From positions 1 through 64,000 of the forward strand of contig CAZOEL010000004.1 in assembly GCA_964578835.1 (NCBI GenBank): a stretch of 64,000 nucleotides of DNA. Reading direction: 5' to 3'. Below the pieces are notes generated by a model. It was not told where the DNA came from, searched no databases, and saw nothing but the letters and a program-made list of their open reading frames with translations. This DNA comes from CAZOEL01 sp964578835. Its GTDB lineage: Bacteria; Desulfobacterota; Syntrophobacteria; Syntrophobacterales; Syntrophobacteraceae. The position numbers and the translations under genes were made by a program. Below, one piece after another: positions 51,297-60,072 of the stretch (position 1 is the first letter of the stretch; each line of letters opens with the position of its first letter).

Positions 51297-53318
51297 ATGA
51301 ACATACTACTGCTAAACTATAGCCGCGCCAGCGCGAAGAAGCTTGGAGACCTTTCCTGCACTTACGAAGAGGCTTCTATACTAACCGATGAGCAGGGAAG
51401 CCGAACCCCCTCGGATACTTCAGGCGTCGAGATCATCGTCGCTTATCCCGGCTGCGCGGGATGGGCGATTCCCGATGATCTTCTTCTCTCGTGGAGAGCC
51501 CATCCCCACACTTATCTCACTCCCTGCTGGATCGTTTCTGAACCAGGCTCTTTTTTGAGGCATTGTCTCTGGCCGAAGCTCTCGATCGATAAATTCGACG
51601 TTGAGCCCGACGCCAAAGCTTTCTGCCATTGGATGGACGCAGTTGCCGAATGGCAACAAAACCGCACGCTCATTACCGAGTGCGACGCCCTCTCAGTGCG
51701 AGGTCCCATTGAGATCATCACCTCGCTGGGGCTGCGCAGGGCTACGGGCAGACTGACTCTATTCGACGATGAAGGCGGCGAGGGAAGTCTCTATTTTGAT
51801 GAAGGCTGTCTCATCGATGCTTCCATACGCCACTTAAAAGGAGTTGAAGCCTTCTTTGACTTTCTATCCTGGGAGAAAGGGGGGTTTCACTGGCAACCGG
51901 GAGCCGCGGTGAGGATGGAGATGGAGCCTCAGCCAACACACACCCTGATCGAGCATGGACTCAGGATGCTCCGTCAGGCCAACCTCCTGTTTCATTTTAT
52001 ATCCGATCTGAACGATCGCATCGAGAAGACAGACTCGGAATCGGCGCTCGATGACCGTGCGACTCCCTTTTTCTCCGGATTTAAAGAGATCTATGGAATC
52101 ATCGATGGGACACACTCGATCGCGAGCATCATCGACGCCTCCCCGCTCTCCCGGCCAAGGACCATGACCTGTCTTGCGAAGTGGTTTTCCTTGGGAGATA
52201 TACGTCTCACGCCACCCGATGCATCAGCATTGGAGACCGATGCAGTGCGGCGCATCCTCATCGTGGACGACTCTCCCGTCATGCGTAAAGCGATAAAGGA
52301 AATAGTCGTCAAAGACTCACACCTGGGGGTCGCAGGCGTCGCCCAGGACGGGATCGAAGCCCTCGAGCTCATGAAGAAGCTGGATCCCGACGTCGTGACG
52401 TTGGATATGCAGATGCCCCGGATGGACGGCCTGACAACCCTCAAGCACATCATGATACGCAATCCCAAGCCGGTTGTTGTATTGAGCGCTTTCACAAAGG
52501 AAGCATCCCAGCTCACCTACGAATCATTCAAGTACGGGGCCGTGGATGTTGTCACAAAACCTTCTCACGGCGATCCGCGGCAAATGGAAAAGCAGGCCAT
52601 GGACCTGAGGGAGCGCATCCTGCAAGCATGTTCGGTCCGCCTTGAAGCCGCGCAATATATAAGGCGAAGCAAGAAAAGCGAAAACGAGCAACGACCGGAA
52701 TCTTGCGCAGATGCTGCTGATGGAGCAAACCTGAAGGCAGGCATCCCCGTTGTCGTCATTTGCGGCGAAGGCGGGTTCCCCTCTTTGCTTCGACTGCTTT
52801 TGAGCATCCCGCAAGGGAGCGTCCATTCTCCGGTAATCGCTTGTATGGCCTTGCCCGAGCAGGTGATTGAGGCGCTCCTGCCCAACCTCGATCGGGACTG
52901 TAAGATTCCTGTTTCAATGCTTTCAAGAACGAGGTCGCCACAGCCCGGAGAAATATACCTCTGTTCCTACGAACGCTATTACGAGATAGAGGATGCGGAC
53001 ATCATCAAAGAAGTAACAGCAGGCGAAGATCTGAAGAGGCGCGCGCCTTTCGATTCCCTGCTCATGAGCCATGCGGAGCGCTTCGGTAGGAAAGCGACAG
53101 CCATGCTTCTCTCGGGCGCGGGGAACGACGGCCTCGAGGGGATGAGAAAAATCCGGGAGAAAGGCGGCTCAACCTTCGCTCTTTCACCTGAAGCCTGCTT
53201 GAAGCCTGCCTTGGCTCGGAAATCCATAGAAGCGGGTCTGGCCCACGAGATCAAATCAATCTCAGAGCTTTCGCTCATACTACAGGAAACCTCTTTGGCT
53301 TCACACGATCACCATTGA
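51297..53318 (+). CDS. PATAN-receiver-CheB fusion with inactive methylesterase domain (CheB-like 1)
   Basis: The 673-residue protein has four parts: a degenerate receiver-like N-terminus (about 1-115), a PATAN/DUF4388 domain (about 128-225: EIITSLGLRRATGRLTLFDDE, GSLYFDEGCLIDA), an intact receiver (about 318-440; D324/D325, phospho-Asp D370 in VVTLDMQMPRMDG, a KPSHGD loop) and a CheB-like C-terminus (about 483-665). In the last, the catalytic Ser of GASTGG is Glu491 (CGEGGFP) and the His of QHMP is absent (CMALP), though the Asp loop GAGNDG remains. So it should not deamidate or demethylate receptors. GGAGG precedes ATG 51297. It may be a phosphorylation-driven output or scaffold acting through PATAN. 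Confidence 0.85.
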   Translation: MNILLLNYSRASAKKLGDLSCTYEEASILTDEQGSRTPSDTSGVEIIVAYPGCAGWAIPDDLLLSWRAHPHTYLTPCWIVSEPGSFLRHCLWPKLSIDKFDVEPDAKAFCHWMDAVAEWQQNRTLITECDALSVRGPIEIITSLGLRRATGRLTLFDDEGGEGSLYFDEGCLIDASIRHLKGVEAFFDFLSWEKGGFHWQPGAAVRMEMEPQPTHTLIEHGLRMLRQANLLFHFISDLNDRIEKTDSESALDDRATPFFSGFKEIYGIIDGTHSIASIIDASPLSRPRTMTCLAKWFSLGDIRLTPPDASALETDAVRRILIVDDSPVMRKAIKEIVVKDSHLGVAGVAQDGIEALELMKKLDPDVVTLDMQMPRMDGLTTLKHIMIRNPKPVVVLSAFTKEASQLTYESFKYGAVDVVTKPSHGDPRQMEKQAMDLRERILQACSVRLEAAQYIRRSKKSENEQRPESCADAADGANLKAGIPVVVICGEGGFPSLLRLLLSIPQGSVHSPVIACMALPEQVIEALLPNLDRDCKIPVSMLSRTRSPQPGEIYLCSYERYYEIEDADIIKEVTAGEDLKRRAPFDSLLMSHAERFGRKATAMLLSGAGNDGLEGMRKIREKGGSTFALSPEACLKPALARKSIEAGLAHEIKSISELSLILQETSLASHDHH

Positions 53319-53333
53319 AAAGGGAGTATGGAG

Positions 53334-53864
53334 ATGGCGCTACCTTCTTTAGTTTCTCACGTTCCACGCTCAGCGCAAGAAGAGTCTGAGCAGGTAAGGC
53401 AGCTGGTGAGCTTTCGCATCGGCAATGAAGAATTCGGCGTGGATATCTTGATGGTGCAGGAGATCATACGGCTTCCCACGATCACGCCCATTCCGAACGC
53501 CCCCGGCTTCATACTGGGCATGATCAACCTGCGCGGCAAGATCCTTCCCGTCATCGATTTACGGCAAAGGCTGAGCATTCGCGGGGACGGATCAAACGGC
53601 TACGACCGGAAGACACGCATCCTCATCGTCGAAGTCCATCCTCACATTATTGGATTCATTGTGGACTCGGTTTCGGAAGTCATGAAAGTTCCGGTCGGTC
53701 AGATTGAGCCGGCCCCTCATCTGGTCACATCCACCATCAACGCGGAGTATATAAACGGCGTAATCAAAATGACAAACAGGCTGATCATGCTTCTCGATTT
53801 TCAAAAGCTGCTCAGCATCAAAGAAGGAAAAGAACTGCGGGACATGGAAACAATACGGTTTTAA
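53334..53864 (+). CDS. cheW: Chemotaxis coupling protein CheW
   Basis: The 176-residue adaptor links receptors to CheA in signalling arrays. It has the two SH3-like beta barrels of CheW with RQLVSFRIGNEEFGVDILMV, IRLPTITPIPNAPGFILGMINLRGKILPVID (split over residues 45-80) and IGFIVDSVSEV. ATG 53334 is preferred to ATG 53328, which is only two bases from AAGGGAG. A 10-residue extension follows the usual end. It lies 15 nt after CheB-like 1 and before the receptor gene. Confidence 0.94.
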   Translation: MALPSLVSHVPRSAQEESEQVRQLVSFRIGNEEFGVDILMVQEIIRLPTITPIPNAPGFILGMINLRGKILPVIDLRQRLSIRGDGSNGYDRKTRILIVEVHPHIIGFIVDSVSEVMKVPVGQIEPAPHLVTSTINAEYINGVIKMTNRLIMLLDFQKLLSIKEGKELRDMETIRF

Positions 53865-53953
53865 TCAAAAAGATACCGATGTGAACGGATTTCTTCTCAC
53901 AATCAACACAGTCCGTGAATGGACGATCGAAAGGCAAGGAGGGATTGTTAGCC

Positions 53954-56461
53954 ATGTTGGGAACGAATATTTTTAAAAAATCGATTAGAAACCTTTTGTT
54001 GGCGATTATTCTGCTCGTTACGGTCATCCCCTTGGGAATCTTGACCTTCATCAACTACAAAGGTACGGAGACCCAAATATTTGAAGACCAAGAACTGCGG
54101 CTCAGCGGCTACTCGAGACGCATTGGAAGAGCTGTTGACATGGCCATCAATAACCGCGTCGGCGATGTCGCCACCTGGGCCACTCTCGAGACGACTCAAA
54201 TGGCTTTCGACAGCAACTCAGGCCAGGCAAAAGCCAATCAGCTTCTGGAAAGCTTGGTCAAGTCCGCTGGAACATTCGACCTCATCACACTCTTCGATAA
54301 GTCGGGATACTGCATCGCATCAAGCAGTCCTGCGGCAATCGGGATGACTGCGGGCAATCAAAACTGGTTCAAGACAACCATGGAAACGAAGGAATACATC
54401 GGAGGATTCGAGAACTTTGCTTTCCTTAAAGAGGTGGCTCCAGCGTCCAAGGGTTGGTCCTTGCAGATTGCTGTGCCCGTGACAGTAAACAACCAAATTC
54501 GAGGCGTATTGAGCGGGTATATAAAATGGGAGCTCATAGTTCAGATCATCGACGCTTTTCCGGTCGGCAAGACAGGTTACAGCTTCATGGTGGATCTGGA
54601 CAGTCAGAGCCTTATAGCCCATCCCACTCGCGATATTGTCGGCTTCAAGATGAACGATCCAAAAATCAGCATCCCGCAAATGGTGGAGACTCTCTCCTCA
54701 AAAAACCGCGGTATGTTCAATTATGTTTGGAAGAACCCCGTTACCGGCAAGGTCCTCAACAGGTCGATAGGCTTCATGCACAATGAAGGCTTCGGGAAAG
54801 TCTCCAAGAACTGGGTCGTGGGCTCCGGCGCAGACCATGATGAAATCTTTGCCTCTCTTCCGGAACAATTGAAAAAGAGCGCGGTATTCTTCGCCGTATT
54901 TCTCGTTATTATCGTTGTGAGCGCGATCTGGATCAGCCGTATGATTTCAAAGCCCATCATCGAGACATCAGCGGCAATGATCGGAATCACGAAGGATCTC
55001 GATTTCACTCGTTCCATAGAAGTAAGAGGAAACAATGAAATCTCCCGGATGGAAGAAGCCTTCAACGGTCTCGTGACCAAGCTCAGAGAAACCTTCGGAA
55101 CCATTGTCGACGGAAACCGCAAGGTATCCGGCGCCGTGGTGCGAGTGAAGGAGATCTCGGAGAGGATCGTGACGAACGCTACCGAACAGTCAAAGAGAGC
55201 TCAAGACGTGTTGAGCCGCATCGAATCCATGGGGCAAACGGCCGCCGAAGTCCAGAGGAACGCTCGAGAAAGTCAGCAGACCTACGACGGCGCCACGGCC
55301 TCCATCACTCAGCTCACGTCAAGCATTCAAGAAATCGCTCAAGCGGCGCAGGCGCAGTCGACAATCGTGGAAGAAGCAAGAAACATCATCAACGCGATGG
55401 GCGAGACGGCGCAACAGGTCTCCTCAAGAGCTTCGCAGCAGCAGCAGTCGGCGGAAGAAACCGCTCTGGCGGCGGAAGAGATGTCTGAATCCATCGCACA
55501 GGTTGCCGAGCGCGCGTCGCAGGCCGACAAGCAATCGGATCTCTCCTACCAGGCTGCTGTGGAAGGCCGCAAAGCGGTTGAGCAGGTCGTGGACGGTATG
55601 CAAAGCATTGCAGAGAGCTCCGAGCAGATTACAGAAATCATCGAAGTTATTTCAGACATTGCCGACCAGACAAACCTTCTCGCTCTCAATGCAGCCATCG
55701 AAGCAGCCCGCGCGGGAGAGCACGGAAGAGGCTTCGCCGTCGTCGCCGAGGAAGTTCGAAAGCTTGCGGAACGAACCGCGGAATCGGCCAAAGAAATATC
55801 CATGCTGATCAAAAACAGTGGCGAGCGCGTAAAGGAAGGGGCGCAGCTGGCGTCTTCGAGCCAGAAGGCTCTGGCGAACATCGTATCGGCCGTCGAGCTC
55901 ACCAACAGCCTTATCCGTGAGATCGACCAGGCGTCCAACGATCAAAGGAAAGGCATCAAGAGGGTTTCTGAGGCGATGGATAAGCTCCGATCCCTCTCGA
56001 GCGAAATCACCTCCATGACCGCCGAGCAGAAGCAAAGACGCGAGCGCGCGGCCGAAATTACGAACAATATTTACCAACTCTCCAAGGAAGTATCCGAGTC
56101 TACGCAGGAACAGGTAAAAAGCGCCGACCAGGTTATGGAACAGGTTCGAAACGCCAACGTGAGAGCGGAAAACATCACCGATATGACGACGAAGCAAAAG
56201 GAGCGCAGCCAGGCGTTGCAGCAGATCATGCAAGACATGAGCAACGTGGCTCTGAACAACGCATCGGGAGCAAAGAACTCGCAGGAATTCAGCAACAAGC
56301 TCAATTCGGTTATGCAGGAATTCGGCGTGCTCATTGCTCAATTCCAGATCGGCAAAAGCCCTCAAAACGGCAACCATCAGGCCAATAAGGGCAATGCGGG
56401 GGAAATCTCCATCGCCGCCGATGTTATGGAAAGTCAGTCTTCAAGCGATGTGACGAACTGA
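53954..56461 (+). CDS. Methyl-accepting chemotaxis protein with double Cache domain
   Basis: The 835-residue receptor has TM1 (about 13-38), a periplasmic dCache-type sensor (about 45-300: DLITLFDKSGYCIASSS, GYSFMVDLDSQSLIAHP), TM2 (about 305-328), a HAMP domain and a long cytoplasmic helix bundle whose hairpin tip reads ISDIADQTNLLALNAAIEAA-RAGEHGRGF, the CheA/CheW contact. No C-terminal CheR-docking pentapeptide is seen. Start 53954 has AAGGAGGG about 10 nt upstream; the longer frame begins at a GTG without one. It is the only receptor in the cluster. The ligand is unknown. Methylation is doubtful since neither CheR nor an intact CheB is encoded here. Confidence 0.92.
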   Translation: MLGTNIFKKSIRNLLLAIILLVTVIPLGILTFINYKGTETQIFEDQELRLSGYSRRIGRAVDMAINNRVGDVATWATLETTQMAFDSNSGQAKANQLLESLVKSAGTFDLITLFDKSGYCIASSSPAAIGMTAGNQNWFKTTMETKEYIGGFENFAFLKEVAPASKGWSLQIAVPVTVNNQIRGVLSGYIKWELIVQIIDAFPVGKTGYSFMVDLDSQSLIAHPTRDIVGFKMNDPKISIPQMVETLSSKNRGMFNYVWKNPVTGKVLNRSIGFMHNEGFGKVSKNWVVGSGADHDEIFASLPEQLKKSAVFFAVFLVIIVVSAIWISRMISKPIIETSAAMIGITKDLDFTRSIEVRGNNEISRMEEAFNGLVTKLRETFGTIVDGNRKVSGAVVRVKEISERIVTNATEQSKRAQDVLSRIESMGQTAAEVQRNARESQQTYDGATASITQLTSSIQEIAQAAQAQSTIVEEARNIINAMGETAQQVSSRASQQQQSAEETALAAEEMSESIAQVAERASQADKQSDLSYQAAVEGRKAVEQVVDGMQSIAESSEQITEIIEVISDIADQTNLLALNAAIEAARAGEHGRGFAVVAEEVRKLAERTAESAKEISMLIKNSGERVKEGAQLASSSQKALANIVSAVELTNSLIREIDQASNDQRKGIKRVSEAMDKLRSLSSEITSMTAEQKQRRERAAEITNNIYQLSKEVSESTQEQVKSADQVMEQVRNANVRAENITDMTTKQKERSQALQQIMQDMSNVALNNASGAKNSQEFSNKLNSVMQEFGVLIAQFQIGKSPQNGNHQANKGNAGEISIAADVMESQSSSDVTN

Positions 56462-56488
56462 GTCGGATGAATCAGGAGGAGCTCGCTC

Positions 56489-56845
56489 ATGTCCAAGAAA
56501 ATTCTGATTGTAGATGACTCGAACCTCATGAGGCATCGCATCACACAGTGCCTGTCCGATGCGGGTCACGAAGTGGTGGGTAAGGCAAAAGACGGAGATG
56601 AAGCCGTTAAGCTTTATGAAGAGCTCCGCCCCGATGTCGTGACAATGGATGTCACAATGCGTGGAAAGGACGGAATCTCGGCTGCCAAAGAGATCTTTGG
56701 TCTCGATCCACAAGCGTCCATCATTTTTTACACGCTGCTGGACTTTCCCAACATGATGGAGCAAATCCGGAAGCTCCCAATAAAAGAGCTGGTCAAAAAA
56801 GGCGATGAGCCGGGTTTGCTCCAGGCTCTGGCGATAATGACCTAG
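56489..56845 (+). CDS. cheY: CheY-like single-domain response regulator
   Basis: The 118-residue receiver protein has the acidic pair D9/D10, phospho-Asp D54 in VVTMDVTMRGKDG, a Thr in IIFYTLLD and a Lys in ELVKKGDEP, so it should accept phosphate from CheA. No output domain is attached. AGGAGGAGCTCGCTC precedes ATG 56489. It sits between the receptor and CheA genes and is the natural diffusible output; whether it acts on flagella, pili or another target is unknown. A hairpin follows its stop. Confidence 0.92.
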   Translation: MSKKILIVDDSNLMRHRITQCLSDAGHEVVGKAKDGDEAVKLYEELRPDVVTMDVTMRGKDGISAAKEIFGLDPQASIIFYTLLDFPNMMEQIRKLPIKELVKKGDEPGLLQALAIMT

Positions 56846-56880
56846 CCAGGCTGTCTATTCCGCTATTGTCCCGTTGAAAG

Positions 56881-56917
56881 CGGTTCCCTCTCCCAACCAC
56901 GGGAGAGGGGAAAACCG
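56881..56917. repeat. Inverted repeat between cheY and cheA, REP-like
   Basis: CCCTCTCCC (56886-56894) pairs with GGGAGAGGG (56901-56909), extended by CGGTT/AACCG-type flanks. The arms match those of the repeat at 3264-3349. It lies in a 308-nt gap holding no gene and may reduce readthrough into cheA. Confidence 0.5.
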
Positions 56918-57153
56918 GATGCTTCACGCTTCAAAGGCGACAGTCTACTGAGGTCGTGTTCGGACACTTTGCGATATGCTTGCTGAGCAGCCGAGTATTC
57001 ATGACTGCGCAACAGGCATGTCAAGCTTGAGAGGGAGCCCCCCTTCGGATGTTTAACATACGAGGCGCCCGATGGGCTTTTGTTTTCATTCTTGATCCAT
57101 GGACAGAGTGAAATCGCAAAAGAAATGCGAAAGGCGCCCAAAACGAGGATCTT

Positions 57154-59925
57154 ATGCCATCTCAGGATTTCCTGCAGGAATATATTGAAGAGGTTAGAGA
57201 GCATCTCCAGGAACTGGAAAGCTCTCTGCTGGTATTGGAGCGTGAAGGAAACGACAAAGAAGAAATCGCCCAGATATTCCGGGCTGCGCATAGCATCAAA
57301 GGCGCCTCCGCTTACATGGGGTTTGAACAACTTGCCGGTCTGACCCATGAGCTGGAGAGCCTCATAAGCGATGTTCAGATCCATTCCCGGCCTGTTACCC
57401 CCAAAGGAATCAGCCTTCTTCTGGAATGCGTGGATTTCATGTCCAATGCATTGATGTTCTTACAGGAACAAGGTTCTGAACCCCCTACCCCCGCAGTATT
57501 GATGCAGGAGCTGCATCAGGCCCTTTCAGGCAATGGAGTTTCAGAACCGGCGTCAACGACCTCAGAATCGGATGACATTCCAGATGACGCCTTCGACTTC
57601 CCCATGCTGGCTCCGGATGAGGGATGGGCATCGCCGGTAGCGGAAAGAACGGTCATAGATTCCTCCTCTGTGCAGCTTGAAGGCATGGAGCTGGACGAGG
57701 AAGACCAGGAGCTTTTCAACATCTTCATCAATTCCTTTAAGGATTATTTCAGCAGCATAGCGGAGAGGCTCTCCGACGCGAACGGTGGAGCCTTGTCAGC
57801 TTCCGATTTGGAGCATGTCCACGACCTTGTGGGAAGGGCCGTCTCCTCATCCAAGTACATGGACTATCCCCTTTTGGTAAACGTGCTGACCGAGCTCGAG
57901 GACGCCCTTGTCGAAGCTCAGCAGGAAGGAAGCCTCGATAGCAGCCGTTACTTCGATATTTTTGCCGATTACTGCAACCGCCTACAGAAGACATTGCCGA
58001 CCCTTCAGCTTGATTTTACGGCGCTTCCTTCAACATCGCCCAACACTCCGCAGCAGCCGATCGAAGAAGAGGATGAAGAGCTTTTCGCGATTTTCCTGGA
58101 TACTTTCCAGCAGCACTTTTCAGAGCTCCACACGCTCGTCAACGCCGCTCGCAAAGCGCCCTCCCCGCAACCGAGCCTCACCCGCGCAAGAGAAGCGCTG
58201 GCGCGTCTGATATCCTCCTCACAATACATGTCCTATGACAGCATAGCCGCCATTCTTCACGAATGGGACAAAGCGCTTGCGGAGGCGTCTCAACGAGAGG
58301 ACATTAGAGATAAAGACTTATTGGACACTTATACAAAACGCCTGCAAGAGCTGCTCCCCGGTCTGAAAGCTTCCGGCATGGACGCAGCCCCCTTCCTAGA
58401 GGACTCATTGCCTGAGCCAGACCGAATTGAGCAGACAGGGGAAAAATCAAATGTCGCCATCAAGGCCCTTTCAGGCAACGAAAATCCCCAAAATCTGATT
58501 GAAACGACCTCGGATGAGTCCGCTATCGATAACGCCCTCGACAGGATTGATGATAAACGCCTGGCTGAGCTCGACGACGCTTCCCTGGACGCCTCCAACA
58601 CGATTGTCACTCCGAAAGACCGCATTTCGGTCGTAGCTGAGGAAATCGCCTCCTCCATCACTCTCCGGGTCGATGCTCAGAAAGTCGATCAACTGCTCAA
58701 CCAGGTCGGAGAACTTGTCGTCACTCGTTCCGAGTTTATCCAGACCGTCGCATACTTCAGGGAGCTGCTCCGGGATTTATCCTCCCAGGGAAGGCTCTCC
58801 AAGCCGGAACAAAGGAAGCTTAGAAATCTTGGCTTCAGGCTCAATGAATCGACGCTTTCTCTAGGGCGAATCGCCAACGGCCTGCAGGATTCCGTGATGC
58901 GCATACGCATGCTTCCAATCTCCTACCTCTTCCAACGATTCCCCCGAATTGTGCGGGATCAGGCCATGAAGCTCGGCAAGCAGGTGGAGATAGTCATAGA
59001 AGGTGGAGAAACCGAAATCGACAAGCGCGTGCTGGAGCAGATGTACGATCCCCTCGTTCAGTTCCTTAGAAACGCCATTGCTCACGGCGTCGAAAGTCCT
59101 GAAGAGCGGAGGGCGTCGGGCAAAGGGGAAACTGGGACCATTCGATTGGCTGCCTACCACGAAGGCGATTATGTCGCCATTGAAATCGAAGATGACGGTA
59201 GAGGAATAGACATAGCAAAGTTGAAGCAGATTCTGCGTTCGCGGCCGGGGCTAAGCGATCACGAGGTTGACCATTTATCGGATGAAGAGCTGTTATACAG
59301 CATCTTTCTCCCTGGCGTCTCGACGCACGGGCATGTGGACGGCAGCGCGGGGCGCGGGGTTGGACTTGATGTCGTCAAAGAAAATGTGGATCGAATGAAT
59401 GGAAGCATTCTGGTGGAATCATACGCCCGGCAGGGCACGCGATTCACGATTCGCATTCCTTTGACGGTCGCCATCATTCGCGCCCTTCTGGTAAAAGGCG
59501 CCAATCAGATCTTCACTATTCCTCTCGCATCGGTAACCGAGATTCTCCGGTACAGAGAGGAAAACACGCACACCATTGAGGGTTTTCAAGTCATTTCACT
59601 CAGGGGCAAGACAATTCCTTTGATGCATCTGACGCGTCTTTTGAACATGCCCGTCGACGGGTCGTCTAGAGATCACAAATTCATTGTCATTGTCATGACC
59701 AGCTTCAGAGAAGTGGGATTAGTGGTGGACGGGCTGCTGGGCGAGCGCGAGGTAGTGATTAAGTCCGTCGAAGATCAGCTCCAGGCGTTGGATGGCTTCT
59801 CTGGCGCCACGATTCTCGGAGATGGAACGGTTTCCCTGATTCTGGACGTCTCCGCTCTCCTCAAGAGAATGAAAGGCTCCTTCGGGCGGCAGCAACTGGC
59901 GGGCGCCGAGCACAGATTGCACTAG
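57154..59925 (+). CDS. cheA: CheA-type histidine kinase with three Hpt-like modules
   Basis: The 923-residue kinase starts with an intact Hpt domain (His46 in RAAHSIKGASAYMGF). Two further Hpt-like helical modules follow (about 185-280 with HVHDLVGRAVSSSKYM; about 305-400 with REALARLISSSQYM): the second keeps a His but loses the Lys, the third has no His. Then come a dimerisation helix pair (about 505-620), the HATPase (LRNAIAHGVESPEER, EDDGRGID, GRGVGLDVVKENV) and a CheW-like regulatory domain. No receiver is attached. It phosphorylates the cluster's CheY and CheB-like receivers. ATG 57154 follows GAGGATCTT. It is larger than standard CheA because of the extra modules. Confidence 0.92.
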   Translation: MPSQDFLQEYIEEVREHLQELESSLLVLEREGNDKEEIAQIFRAAHSIKGASAYMGFEQLAGLTHELESLISDVQIHSRPVTPKGISLLLECVDFMSNALMFLQEQGSEPPTPAVLMQELHQALSGNGVSEPASTTSESDDIPDDAFDFPMLAPDEGWASPVAERTVIDSSSVQLEGMELDEEDQELFNIFINSFKDYFSSIAERLSDANGGALSASDLEHVHDLVGRAVSSSKYMDYPLLVNVLTELEDALVEAQQEGSLDSSRYFDIFADYCNRLQKTLPTLQLDFTALPSTSPNTPQQPIEEEDEELFAIFLDTFQQHFSELHTLVNAARKAPSPQPSLTRAREALARLISSSQYMSYDSIAAILHEWDKALAEASQREDIRDKDLLDTYTKRLQELLPGLKASGMDAAPFLEDSLPEPDRIEQTGEKSNVAIKALSGNENPQNLIETTSDESAIDNALDRIDDKRLAELDDASLDASNTIVTPKDRISVVAEEIASSITLRVDAQKVDQLLNQVGELVVTRSEFIQTVAYFRELLRDLSSQGRLSKPEQRKLRNLGFRLNESTLSLGRIANGLQDSVMRIRMLPISYLFQRFPRIVRDQAMKLGKQVEIVIEGGETEIDKRVLEQMYDPLVQFLRNAIAHGVESPEERRASGKGETGTIRLAAYHEGDYVAIEIEDDGRGIDIAKLKQILRSRPGLSDHEVDHLSDEELLYSIFLPGVSTHGHVDGSAGRGVGLDVVKENVDRMNGSILVESYARQGTRFTIRIPLTVAIIRALLVKGANQIFTIPLASVTEILRYREENTHTIEGFQVISLRGKTIPLMHLTRLLNMPVDGSSRDHKFIVIVMTSFREVGLVVDGLLGEREVVIKSVEDQLQALDGFSGATILGDGTVSLILDVSALLKRMKGSFGRQQLAGAEHRLH

Positions 59926-60072
59926 CGCCGGGTGGAGTGACTTCTTGGCAATCTTCATGAGATGCTGGATGCTTGATTCTGGATGCCGGACTTGCGCCAA
60001 CCAGCGCAAGTGGGCATTACGCGTGTCCATTCCCCAATCCTATAGTGTCTTGCCAATGGTAAGGTAAGTGTG

